Origin: Rhodopirellula sp. | GTDB lineage: Bacteria; Planctomycetota; Planctomycetia; Pirellulales; Pirellulaceae | Assembly (NCBI GenBank): GCA_002701385.1 | Contig: NZVD01000085.1 | Span: 29,150 to 77,556, forward strand | Direction: 5' to 3' | Length of the DNA stretch: 48,407 nt | Shown: positions 8,836 to 16,854 of the stretch, piece by piece | Layout: every line of letters starts with the position of its first letter | How positions within the stretch are numbered: the first letter of the stretch is position 1 | The notes under the pieces: generated by a model | Told to the model about the DNA's origin: nothing | The model's input: the letters and a program-made list of their open reading frames with translations, nothing else | Databases searched by the model: none | Position numbers and translations under genes: made by a program

Positions 8836-10338
8836 ATGTCAGATGCTTTTGAGAAGCTCTGTGATCATTCCCGTGAAATTGCACTTTTGAATTCTATCGA
8901 GTCGCTACTCGATTGGGACGCTCGCTGTAAACTTCCGGAACAAGGCAGTGCCTACCGGACGGAACAACAAGCTTATGTGGCAAAACTCGTTCATCAAAAA
9001 CAAACCGATCCACGGATCGGAGACTGGCTCGCCGATGTTCAGGGAACGAACCTAACGGCCGATCCACAAAGTGACACGGCCACAATCATTCGTGAAGCCC
9101 AAAGGAATTACGATAAACAGACCAAGCTGCCAGTAGAACTCGTCGAAGCCTTAACCCGCGCAACCAACGATGGACAACATGCCTGGGTCGAAGCAAGGCG
9201 GGAAAATGACTTTTCCAAATTCCTGCCCTATCTGGAAAATGTCTATCAACTCAAACGCGAACAGGCCGATGCGATCGGGTATGAATCATGCCGCTATGAT
9301 GCATTGCTGGATGATTACGAACCCGGTGAAAAAACGAGTACCGTCCGCGCAGCACTTGAAGCACTGCGAACGGATCTCGTTCCACTACTTGAGGCCATTC
9401 AGGGAAGTGGGAAATCACCAGATCGAAGTATCCTCACGCGTGACTACCCAGTGTCCAAACAGGAATCGTTTGGATCCCAGGCGGCCAAAGCAATTGGTTT
9501 TGAATTTGATCGAGGCCGATTGGATGTCACTCATCATCCGTTCTGTACCGAAGCTGGTCCCGATGACTGTCGTATCACCACTAGGTACGACCTGAACTTC
9601 TTTAATATGGCGTTCTTCGGAATCTTGCACGAAGCAGGGCATGGCATCTACGATCAGGGACTTAGGAAATCTCAGTACGGTCTGGGGCCGGGACATTATT
9701 TGTCACTTGGAATCCATGAGTCTCAATCCAGAATGTGGGAAAACCAAGTCGGTCGAAGCCGCCCGTTTTGGGATCACTGGTATGGAGCTGCTCAAGAGCA
9801 CTTCAATAGCTTGCAAGACGTCTCGCTAGACGACTTTTACTTTGCAATTAATCACGTCGAACCTTCCTTGATTCGAGTGGAAGCAGACGAATTGACCTAT
9901 AACCTGCATATTATCATTCGATTTGAGTTGGAACAGGCACTGATCGACGAACAAATCAAACCAGCCGATTTGCCCGAAGCCTGGAATACGAAATATCAGC
10001 AGTATCTTGGTATTCAGCCACCGACCGATGCCGATGGTGTCATGCAGGATGTGCACTGGAGCGCCGGATTGGTTGGATACTTCCCAACCTATTCGCTTGG
10101 CAATCTATATGCTGCCCAATTCTATCAGCAGGCCGATAAAGACCTCGGCGGATTGGATGAGTTGTTTCGACGTGGTGAATTTCTGGAATTAAAACGATGG
10201 GCCGGAGAGAAGATCCACCAACGAGGCCGTAATGTCACACCGGCGGAACTCGTTCAGGAGGTAACCGGTGAACCTCTGAGTCACACTTACCTGATCGATC
10301 ACCTGCAATCGAAACTGTCGCCGCTGTATGGAATATAA
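8836..10338 (+). CDS. M32 family metallocarboxypeptidase (Taq carboxypeptidase type)
   Basis: 500 residues, the usual length for the family. The zinc motif HEAGH is at residues ~265-269 within FFGILHEAGHGIYDQGL, and the third ligand region HESQSRMWEN lies about 30 residues later. DDCRITTRY just before the zinc motif and the closing YNLHIIIRFELE region are also family signatures. The enzyme releases C-terminal residues from peptides in the cytoplasm; no signal peptide is seen. ATG start preceded by AGAAGGA. It stands between unrelated genes, 140 nt from the CPBP gene, and probably has its own promoter. Confidence 0.95.
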   Translation: MSDAFEKLCDHSREIALLNSIESLLDWDARCKLPEQGSAYRTEQQAYVAKLVHQKQTDPRIGDWLADVQGTNLTADPQSDTATIIREAQRNYDKQTKLPVELVEALTRATNDGQHAWVEARRENDFSKFLPYLENVYQLKREQADAIGYESCRYDALLDDYEPGEKTSTVRAALEALRTDLVPLLEAIQGSGKSPDRSILTRDYPVSKQESFGSQAAKAIGFEFDRGRLDVTHHPFCTEAGPDDCRITTRYDLNFFNMAFFGILHEAGHGIYDQGLRKSQYGLGPGHYLSLGIHESQSRMWENQVGRSRPFWDHWYGAAQEHFNSLQDVSLDDFYFAINHVEPSLIRVEADELTYNLHIIIRFELEQALIDEQIKPADLPEAWNTKYQQYLGIQPPTDADGVMQDVHWSAGLVGYFPTYSLGNLYAAQFYQQADKDLGGLDELFRRGEFLELKRWAGEKIHQRGRNVTPAELVQEVTGEPLSHTYLIDHLQSKLSPLYGI

Positions 10339-10427
10339 TCTTTCATTGGCCTGTACTCAGTCCTTGGCATAGAATTAGGCTTAATCATTAGAGAAGTATA
10401 CGATCGAAAAGGTCAGGGAGAGGATTA

Positions 10428-11765
10428 ATGGCAGTTGCCAATTGCCCCGAATGTCAGGAGGAAGTTTCACTACCGTCAGCTAGTGAGGAAGCGACCGTCC
10501 AATGTCCGCTATGTGGCGCTGAATATGTTCTTTCCACAATCATCAATGCTTTGCCGCCGGCATTGATTGTGTTGGATGATCCGCTGGCAGTAAGTCCTGA
10601 AACCGATCGAAATGACGAACTAAATTTGGCTCCAGCCGAAGATGTGGCGGTTAGCAATTCTGCCTTTGCATTTGATGAAGAAGCGGCGCCGGGAAGAGCG
10701 TTGGTAGAGCGAGCGGCTGCCCGGGGAGCTTCCAGTGGTTCGCCAGTGAAGACAATCGTACAAATATTCCTTGGAGGTGCCTTGGCGTTGCCTTTGGCTC
10801 AGCTTGTACTTTGGCATCTCCCGGAAGAACCACGAGATCCAGTTGGGCTGGGAGAAGCGATTTATGCGAATGATTCGTTGGAATTCCTGCATTCCATTGT
10901 TCCCGCTGAGCTGAATGCCAGTGGTTCGAGTGACGACAGTTCCAATGGTGATGATGAATCAGCTGAACAGGATGTGCATCGTCCGCTGACAAATCCACTC
11001 CAACAGGATACCGGCTTTAATGTCGGCCCTATGGAAGAAGTGGAATTGGGATCCGGAACACCTTTAGGGAACCCGTTTGGTGTTGATGAAAATCCTGAAG
11101 AAAATCCCCAGCCTACGATTGATGAGATTGCAGCACAGCCCAAACCTGCCGGGCCTGCTCCACTGTCACCTACCGAATACATTCGAGCTTCAATCGTTTT
11201 TCAAAACGTAGTAATCAATAGTATGTATGCTCAGGCTCAGGATAGTTTGAAACAATGGGACGAACTCGGGCCGGATGCCAATGAGAATTTACGAAAAGTT
11301 GAAGGGCGGGAATTGTTTTTGTCGTTGGGGCAACTGGCGTCCGGCATAACCTATCAAGACCCGGATATGAATCAAAGCTTCGAAGCCGTGGAGGACGCAT
11401 TTAATTTCTTTAGCGAATTGGCGGGTCGAGAGGAGATACTCGATCTGGTTAATGCCGAATTTGAAAACAGTCTGCGAACCAAACAGAGTCCCCTCTCGGG
11501 AGTATTGTTTACCGCTCACAGTGTCGGCGAAGAAGAATCTGTAAGTGGATATCAACGATTGATGCTTGAGCTAGATGGTGGTGCTCTGGAACTTCCTCTG
11601 GTTTACTCCCCGGAGATCGCTCAGCCGATTTCGGAAGATACCTCGAGCCTGGTTCTCGGCAGTTTAATCCGTCGCCCCAGACAAGATCTCAAGAACTACT
11701 TAGGAACGGATGAATTTGTCATCATCTTCGGTGCAGCCGTCCCATTGGCTGTGAACCCTCAGTGA
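10428..11765 (+). CDS. Zinc-ribbon, single-membrane-span protein of unknown function
   Basis: 445 residues. The N-terminus has a CxxC...CxxC zinc ribbon (Cys 6, 9, 26, 29: CPECQEE and CPLCGAEY). An acidic linker leads to one hydrophobic segment near residues 106-125 (VKTIVQIFLGGALALPLAQLVL). A low-complexity stretch rich in Ser, Asp, Pro and Glu follows, then an alpha-helical C-terminal domain of ~190 residues with no motif I recognise. Zinc-ribbon-plus-TM proteins of this layout are common in planctomycetes and uncharacterised. ATG preceded by GGGAGAGG. It ends 29 nt before the amidase gene, so co-transcription is likely. Confidence 0.7.
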   Translation: MAVANCPECQEEVSLPSASEEATVQCPLCGAEYVLSTIINALPPALIVLDDPLAVSPETDRNDELNLAPAEDVAVSNSAFAFDEEAAPGRALVERAAARGASSGSPVKTIVQIFLGGALALPLAQLVLWHLPEEPRDPVGLGEAIYANDSLEFLHSIVPAELNASGSSDDSSNGDDESAEQDVHRPLTNPLQQDTGFNVGPMEEVELGSGTPLGNPFGVDENPEENPQPTIDEIAAQPKPAGPAPLSPTEYIRASIVFQNVVINSMYAQAQDSLKQWDELGPDANENLRKVEGRELFLSLGQLASGITYQDPDMNQSFEAVEDAFNFFSELAGREEILDLVNAEFENSLRTKQSPLSGVLFTAHSVGEEESVSGYQRLMLELDGGALELPLVYSPEIAQPISEDTSSLVLGSLIRRPRQDLKNYLGTDEFVIIFGAAVPLAVNPQ

Positions 11766-11794
11766 GAACCTGTCGTTAGTAAAGCAACTGCCAG

Positions 11795-13354
11795 ATGACC
11801 ACCCATTCAGAGCTCCTTCCTGCTGAACCACTACATGCATTAAAGTTAGCTCAGCAAATTCGCGACGGAAAACTGTCGTCAATTGAGGCAACCCAGCAGT
11901 GTATCGCCCGAATCCAAAAAGTCGATCCACACATTAACTCGGTGGTTATTCCGCTGTTCGATTTGGCACTGAAGGATGCCGCTCGGTTAGATACAATGGC
12001 TGCGCGAGGCGAATACGCCGGTCCGCTACATGGTGTTCCGATCACGATCAAAGAGTGTTTTTACGTTGCCGATACCGACTGTTGTCTGGGAGTTGATGGC
12101 TTGACTCAGCAACCATCTGAGCGTGATGGAGTCATGGTCGAACGTTTGAAAGCGGCAGGTGCTGTCGTATTAGGGAAGACCAATATTCCTCAGATGATGC
12201 TCTGGCATGAGTGCGTCAATCCGGTGTATGGCCGAACGAGTAATCCCTGGAATCTTTCGCGTACGCCCGGGGGAAGTTCAGGAGGGGAAGCGGCGATTCT
12301 TGCAGCAGGAGGCTCCTATCTTGGACTAGGCAATGATCTAGGAGGCAGCCTGCGCGTACCAGCTCACTTCTGTGGAATCTACTCACTTAAACCGACCAAT
12401 GGCTTGCTAACACGTCGCGGCTCAAGAGGCAACTTCCGTGGAATGGAAGCAATGCTGGCACAGCCTGGGCCGATGGGACATTCGGTTGAAGATTTGGAAT
12501 GCATGCTGCGGGTGCTGATCGGAGATCTGGAATCAGTGAATTCGCTTGAGCAGGCTCCGGTAGGGTTGCAGCCCATCGCTGACTCCGTGGAGGGGATGCG
12601 AGTCGGGGTGATCGAGGATGATGGCTTTTTCCGGCCGTCGCCTGCAATCCGGCGAGCCGTCCGGGAAGCCGCAGATTTCTTAGAATCACGAGGTGCGGAA
12701 GTTGAGCGTTTTGAAGTGCCCGAAGCTGATAAAATGTTTCGCATGTACGTTGGTGCGATGTCCGCAGACGGTGGCTTTCAGGCTCGTTATGCGGTTAGGA
12801 AGAGTCGATTGCATGGGCCCTTTCGGAAACTGATCATGGCCACCAGAATTCCGGAGTGGATGCGTTCGACCGTAGCAGGACTGTTAAACCTGCTCGGGCA
12901 AAAATATCAGGCCACGCTGGTTCGGGCTGGCCGGAAATTGTCTGCTAGTCATTATTGGTTATTGATCCATGCTATGAATCGCTATCGGCGGAAATTTGCT
13001 AAGCAGTTTGAGCAACAAGGTCTCGACGTCCTTCTTAGTCCGGCATTTGCTTTACCCGCTATGTGCCACGATGACGGGATTGATCTATTGCCGGCAGGAA
13101 GCCATGCGATGTTACAGAATCTAGTTGGAGGACCTGGAGGAATGGTGCCTTGGTCGACGGTTCTCGAAGGTGAAGAAACGGATCGTCAGGCGAATCGTGA
13201 TGGTGCCATACGGCGGGCGATCAAAACCGAGACAGACAGTGTCGGTCTTCCGGTTGGCGTTCAGGTGTCCAGCCTTCCGTGGCAGGAACATCGAGTGCTG
13301 GCGGTCATGCGTGAACTGCAGCATGACATTCGTAGTCGGCAACGCAGCGGGTAG
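11795..13354 (+). CDS. Amidase-signature family amidohydrolase
   Basis: 519 residues with the complete amidase-signature triad: Lys86 in VPITIKECF, cis-Ser161 in GGSSGGEAA and nucleophile Ser185 in DLGGSLR. The 24-residue spacing of the two serines equals that in fatty acid amide hydrolase (S217/S241). The enzyme hydrolyses C-N bonds of carboxamides; the exact substrate cannot be read from sequence. A GatA role is unlikely because no gatB or gatC neighbours are present and the C-terminal half is closer to FAAH-like amidases. ATG start, 29 nt after the zinc-ribbon gene. Confidence 0.88.
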   Translation: MTTHSELLPAEPLHALKLAQQIRDGKLSSIEATQQCIARIQKVDPHINSVVIPLFDLALKDAARLDTMAARGEYAGPLHGVPITIKECFYVADTDCCLGVDGLTQQPSERDGVMVERLKAAGAVVLGKTNIPQMMLWHECVNPVYGRTSNPWNLSRTPGGSSGGEAAILAAGGSYLGLGNDLGGSLRVPAHFCGIYSLKPTNGLLTRRGSRGNFRGMEAMLAQPGPMGHSVEDLECMLRVLIGDLESVNSLEQAPVGLQPIADSVEGMRVGVIEDDGFFRPSPAIRRAVREAADFLESRGAEVERFEVPEADKMFRMYVGAMSADGGFQARYAVRKSRLHGPFRKLIMATRIPEWMRSTVAGLLNLLGQKYQATLVRAGRKLSASHYWLLIHAMNRYRRKFAKQFEQQGLDVLLSPAFALPAMCHDDGIDLLPAGSHAMLQNLVGGPGGMVPWSTVLEGEETDRQANRDGAIRRAIKTETDSVGLPVGVQVSSLPWQEHRVLAVMRELQHDIRSRQRSG

Positions 13355-13375
13355 AAGCCTGCAGACTCGAAGCAA

Positions 13376-13415
13376 TGAGTGCAACGAATTGATGTTTACT
13401 CGATCGTTGCACTCA
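13376..13415. terminator. 12-bp perfect hairpin between convergent genes
   Basis: TGAGTGCAACGA (13376-13387) pairs perfectly with TCGTTGCACTCA (13404-13415) around a 16-nt loop. It sits between the amidase stop (13354) and the minus-strand DUF1573 gene. The right arm and part of the loop lie inside the last codons of DUF1573. There is no U-tract on either side, so this is not a textbook intrinsic terminator. A bidirectional terminator or mRNA 3'-end stabiliser is the likely role. Confidence 0.5.
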
Positions 13416-14412
13416 GTGGACAGGTAAGTGTGATTTCACCGTTCAGGTTTACTTTCGCTGTAATGGTCGCTCGGACTTTTTGTGGAGATAGCCCCGAGTT
13501 AAATGTCACCGGGACGAGATGGATCTTCTTTGGTTCGTCTCCGGTCAGTTTGAAACTGACGCCAGGATGATCGCACTTGAGTGAATCGATGGTGAACGGC
13601 TGATCGGCTCGCAGAATCAAACGTTTGGTTATTTCGGAATCCTTCTGCATAATGCCCAGTAAAAGCGAAGCTGGACTAAGCGTGACCGGTGCTGAGACTT
13701 TACCTGTAACAGGCAGTTTGATTTCCTGATTTTGGAGATCGTTAGTAACGATGATCAGGTGGTCCTGAAGATAGCCTACTGGTATGTTGTCTTTCAGTTG
13801 TACTCCGAGTTTATAACCGACCTGATTGGCCAATTGTGTTCTTTCAAGGATTTCAACTTCGTAATATGATTTTTTGCTCCGAACATCGGTGATTTGCCAG
13901 TCGCTCACTCCTGCATGTGAGACGTTGAATTCCATACGAGGCTTGTCCGAGATTGAGAATTCACCAAATTCTAATCGTGACGGTGAGAAAGTGAGGTCGG
14001 TACGTATAAAGCCGGCAACTTGGAGTTGAACTTCCGCAAAATACGGTTTGTCGAACGTGACGGTTACCGTCGCTCCCCGGGCTCCGGCAAACGCCTCGGT
14101 GTTATAGGTTGCCAGGATGGTACCTTTTTCAAACGTCTTTATGGTGTCTTGTTCGGCCGTGGGAATCGTACAACCACAGCTAGCTCGGACACCTGTGATA
14201 TGAAGAGACTCTTCATAGAGATTTGTGAATTCAAACCGGAATTCCTGCTTCGAATTTTTAGCCACCGTGCCGAAATCATGTTCGAGAGTAGCAAACATTT
14301 TCTTAGCCCAGTCTTGAGCCTGTAACGAACTGGTAGCAACTAACAGCAAAGTGAAAAGGCTGAGTCCGTTCATGGAAACGGTCGAATTTAGCTTGAGAGA
14401 TTTTGGATTCAT
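13396..14412 (-). CDS. DUF1573 domain exported protein
   Basis: 338 residues with a Sec-type signal (hydrophobic GLSLFTLLLVATSSLQAQ after a basic start). The DUF1573 core follows directly: HDFGTVAKNSKQEFRFEFTN and the invariant-looking GVRASCGCTIP cysteine pair. The rest is beta-rich Ig-like sequence, as in ASH/MSP-type domains. DUF1573 proteins are abundant in planctomycetes and Bacteroidetes, and their function is not established. The ATG at 14412 is divergent from the NHL/thioredoxin gene. The stop codon falls in the loop of the convergent hairpin. Confidence 0.85.
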   Translation of the reverse strand: MNPKSLKLNSTVSMNGLSLFTLLLVATSSLQAQDWAKKMFATLEHDFGTVAKNSKQEFRFEFTNLYEESLHITGVRASCGCTIPTAEQDTIKTFEKGTILATYNTEAFAGARGATVTVTFDKPYFAEVQLQVAGFIRTDLTFSPSRLEFGEFSISDKPRMEFNVSHAGVSDWQITDVRSKKSYYEVEILERTQLANQVGYKLGVQLKDNIPVGYLQDHLIIVTNDLQNQEIKLPVTGKVSAPVTLSPASLLLGIMQKDSEITKRLILRADQPFTIDSLKCDHPGVSFKLTGDEPKKIHLVPVTFNSGLSPQKVRATITAKVNLNGEITLTCPLSATIE

Positions 14413-14538
14413 CTGACCTTTCGCCAGAAAGGGAGGTTAGGAGTGCCAGTGTATTTTTACTAGTTTAACATGTTTACAGCGGTGGACTTAAAAAACTACC
14501 GAATTGCTGGCGAGCAGTCTTCAGTAGGTGCCTGATAG

Positions 14539-14568
14539 TTGTTGGTTTCCACTAGAATGGGATATAAT
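14539..14568 (+). promoter_or_regulatory. Candidate promoter for the NHL/thioredoxin lipoprotein gene
   Basis: A perfect TATAAT at 14563-14568 is preceded by TTGTTG at 14539-14544 (18-nt spacer; three of six bases match the consensus). It is about 100 nt upstream of the ATG at 14671. Confidence 0.4.
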
Positions 14569-14576
14569 CGGACAAC

Positions 14577-14595
14577 GAATCCCAATGAGGGATTC
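14577..14595 (+). promoter_or_regulatory. 7-bp hairpin at the presumed transcript start
   Basis: GAATCCC (14577-14583), a five-base loop and GGGATTC (14589-14595) form a perfect stem that begins 9 nt after the TATAAT. That position fits a 5'-end mRNA hairpin or an operator. Confidence 0.35.
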
Positions 14596-14670
14596 ATTGT
14601 AGCAGAGTCATTGTGTCGGAAGCGGCGGCTCTGAAACCTTTCAGCTGAATGAATATTGAGGATCGAATTG

Positions 14671-16464
14671 ATGCGCTTGCGAAGTCTTAGTGCTTTAGTC
14701 TGTTGTTTGGTAGCCATGATGATTACCGGGTGCGGTGAAGAGACACCATCGGCACAGACCCCACAACGATCGATGTCGTCTGTGGCTCAGGTTAAAGATT
14801 TAATGCCAGGCGTTACTGACGCAACCCAGGTGGATGACACTCAAGTCTCCCTGCAAACGGTGGCTTTACAGGAAAAGAATCCGTTCCAACGTAGGTTCCC
14901 AATTCCGGAAGCACCCTTTGCGAAGAAGTCAGGGAAGGTTGAGTGGCTTAATACAGAGCCGCTTACATTGAAAAAACTCCGCGGTAAATTCGTAGTGCTC
15001 GATTTTTGGACTTACTGCTGCATTAACTGTCATCACATCTTGCCAGTACTTAAGAAGTTGGAAGAGAAATATCCCAACGAAATTGTGGTGATCGGTGTTC
15101 ATTCCGCGAAATTCGATGAAGAGAAAAACACGGAGAATATACGCGACGCTATTCTACGTCACGATATTCGCCACCCGGTCGTGAACGATCATGATCATTA
15201 CCTATGGAATTTCTTCGGTGTGAATAGTTGGCCTACGCTGACGGTGATCGATCCGGAAGGTTATTTTGTAGCAATAAATCGCGGTGAAATTGATTTTGAA
15301 TCTCTCGACGGCTTTTTTAAGAATTGCATTCCTTATTACGAGAAAGCCAAATTACTGGATAAGACCCCAGTTGAATTTGAGTTGGAGATTTATGAGGAAG
15401 AGCCAACGCCGCTGAAGTATCCGGGGAAAGTGCTGGCAGATACTGAAAATAACTTGCTCTATATTACCGACAGTAGTCATAACCGCATTGTGGTATCAGA
15501 CCTTGATGGGAATGTACAGGAAATTATTGGCTCAGGGAAAGTGGGGCGGGAGGACGGAAACTATGCGTCCGCGTCCTTTGATCATCCTCAGGGACTCGCG
15601 TTAAACGGTGACACCCTGTATGTAGCTGATGTTGAAAACCATATGATTCGCAAAGTCGATTTAGCTACCAAGACGGTCAGTACTATTGCCGGACTGGGGC
15701 GGCAGGCGAGTTTTCAGGAATCATTCCCTGGCGTTACGGCGACCAAACAGACGGGGCCATGGTTCGGGAATCCTCAGAAAACTCCCATCAATAGCCCATG
15801 GGCTTTGTGGGTTCATGAAGAAAATCTATATATCGCGATGGCCGGGCCTCATCAAATTTGGATTATGCCATTGGATGAATCGCGGATTGGACCGTATGCC
15901 GGTAATGCCCGTGAAGATATTGTCGACGGTCCCTTGTTACCTAATCAGCCACTAGGGATGGGAGCAAGTTCTTTCGCGCAGCCGTCAGGTTTGACATCAG
16001 ATGGAGAATACATCTATGTCGCTGATAGCGAAGGCAGTTCCATCCGAGGCGTTCCGTTTGATAAGACCAAGTCTGTCTTCACCGTGGTGGGAACCAATGA
16101 TCTGCCCAGAGGAAGATTGTTCACTTTCGGTGATGTCGACGGAAAGAAAGATGATGTCTTGTTACAGCATGTACTTGGAGTTCACTATGATGCTGGCAAG
16201 ATCTATATCACCGATACCTACAACAATAAAGTCAAAGTCGTGGATGCAAAGACGGGTGAGACTCTTACTGTAGCCGGTTCAGGAGATCCCGGAATCTCCG
16301 ACGAAGGTGTTGGTGAATTTGATGAGCCCTCTGGAATCACTAAATTGGGAAATACGCTTTATATTGCTGATACGAATAACCACTTGGTTCGTACGATCGA
16401 TTTGGCCACCAAAAAGGTCGGAACGATGTCCTTTAAGGGGCTGGAACCGGTTGAAACTGAGTAA
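14671..16464 (+). CDS. NHLRC2-like thioredoxin-fold / NHL-repeat lipoprotein
   Basis: 597 residues from the ATG at 14671, which has GAGG nine bases upstream; an upstream in-frame TTG at 14656 is rejected. The N-terminus is a lipoprotein signal (LVCCLVAMMITGC, lipobox cysteine). Residues ~85-215 are a TlpA-like thioredoxin fold with the redox motif CCINC at 116-120. Residues ~250-590 form an NHL beta-propeller (repeats such as LYVADVENHMIRKVDL and IYITDTYNNKVKVVD). The order thioredoxin fold, CCINC, NHL propeller matches human NHLRC2. The protein is presumably anchored outside the cytoplasmic membrane. The substrate or partner is unknown. Confidence 0.87.
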   Translation: MRLRSLSALVCCLVAMMITGCGEETPSAQTPQRSMSSVAQVKDLMPGVTDATQVDDTQVSLQTVALQEKNPFQRRFPIPEAPFAKKSGKVEWLNTEPLTLKKLRGKFVVLDFWTYCCINCHHILPVLKKLEEKYPNEIVVIGVHSAKFDEEKNTENIRDAILRHDIRHPVVNDHDHYLWNFFGVNSWPTLTVIDPEGYFVAINRGEIDFESLDGFFKNCIPYYEKAKLLDKTPVEFELEIYEEEPTPLKYPGKVLADTENNLLYITDSSHNRIVVSDLDGNVQEIIGSGKVGREDGNYASASFDHPQGLALNGDTLYVADVENHMIRKVDLATKTVSTIAGLGRQASFQESFPGVTATKQTGPWFGNPQKTPINSPWALWVHEENLYIAMAGPHQIWIMPLDESRIGPYAGNAREDIVDGPLLPNQPLGMGASSFAQPSGLTSDGEYIYVADSEGSSIRGVPFDKTKSVFTVVGTNDLPRGRLFTFGDVDGKKDDVLLQHVLGVHYDAGKIYITDTYNNKVKVVDAKTGETLTVAGSGDPGISDEGVGEFDEPSGITKLGNTLYIADTNNHLVRTIDLATKKVGTMSFKGLEPVETE

Positions 16465-16536
16465 ATTCGTTAAATTGTTTTTTGCACAAATAGTAATTGC
16501 ATAAGCAAATCTAATTAAAGGATGGTTGGGGTTGTT

Positions 16537-16668
16537 TGCCGAATCGGCACTGTCTTCATCATTGCCAGCCAGAAGTATTAAATGTTACTTGGCGGCCTAG
16601 GGGGAAAAGACTCGGATGATGGGCCACCTAAAAACCGCTTATTTAAGCCGGCGAAAGCCGGCTTTTTT
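16537..16668 (+). ncRNA. Candidate small RNA or structured 3' UTR ending in a strong terminator
   Basis: Three stem-loops follow each other over ~130 nt and end in an intrinsic terminator, with no ORF. The middle stem encloses a purine-rich loop (GGGGGAAAAGACTCGG). This could be the structured 3' end of the NHL mRNA or an independent small RNA. The SRP RNA signature is absent. Confidence 0.3.
16645..16668 (+). terminator. Intrinsic terminator upstream of ffh
   Basis: AAGCCGGC, a GAAA tetraloop and GCCGGCTT form a perfect 8-bp GC-rich stem, followed by a run of six T (16663-16668). It separates the NHL transcript from the ffh operon. Confidence 0.9.
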
Positions 16669-16681
16669 CGTATTCTGCTCA

Positions 16682-16711
16682 TTTACAAGGTTTTAGTTTC
16701 GATTGTAGAAT
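16682..16711 (+). promoter_or_regulatory. Candidate sigma-70-type promoter of the ffh operon
   Basis: TTTACA (16682-16687) and TAGAAT (16706-16711) each match the consensus at five of six bases with an 18-nt spacer. It lies directly after the terminator and ~145 nt before the ffh ATG. Confidence 0.5.
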
Positions 16712-16854
16712 ACGAGTTTCCCCTATAGTCATGGGACTCGGCAGTGTTATCACGAAGAGTAAAGTGACTGTGGACGTACGCGGTGCGCTGTTTATTCGAA
16801 TAACAGTGTGCGAAGTGAATGTGAATTTACTTCCAAGTGTTTTAGGACTTATTC

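Larger units (their letters stand above)
16465..16854. other. 390-nt intergenic region before ffh
   Basis: This gap has no plausible gene. It holds a short perfect palindrome (TGCCGA-A-TCGGCA, 16537-16549), a longer imperfect stem (GGCGGCC 16591-16597 with GGCCACC 16622-16628), an intrinsic terminator (16645-16668), a candidate promoter (16682-16711) and an imperfect palindrome in the ffh leader around TTATTCGAATAA (16788-16806). Confidence 0.6.

Noticed and set aside
9170-9595. Plus-strand frame inside the M32 peptidase gene
   Set aside because: It overlaps a complete, motif-bearing gene in another frame and has no recognisable domain.
16537-16668. SRP (4.5S) RNA next to ffh
   Set aside because: The conserved SRP RNA tetraloop and asymmetric loop sequence are not present; kept only as an unidentified candidate RNA.
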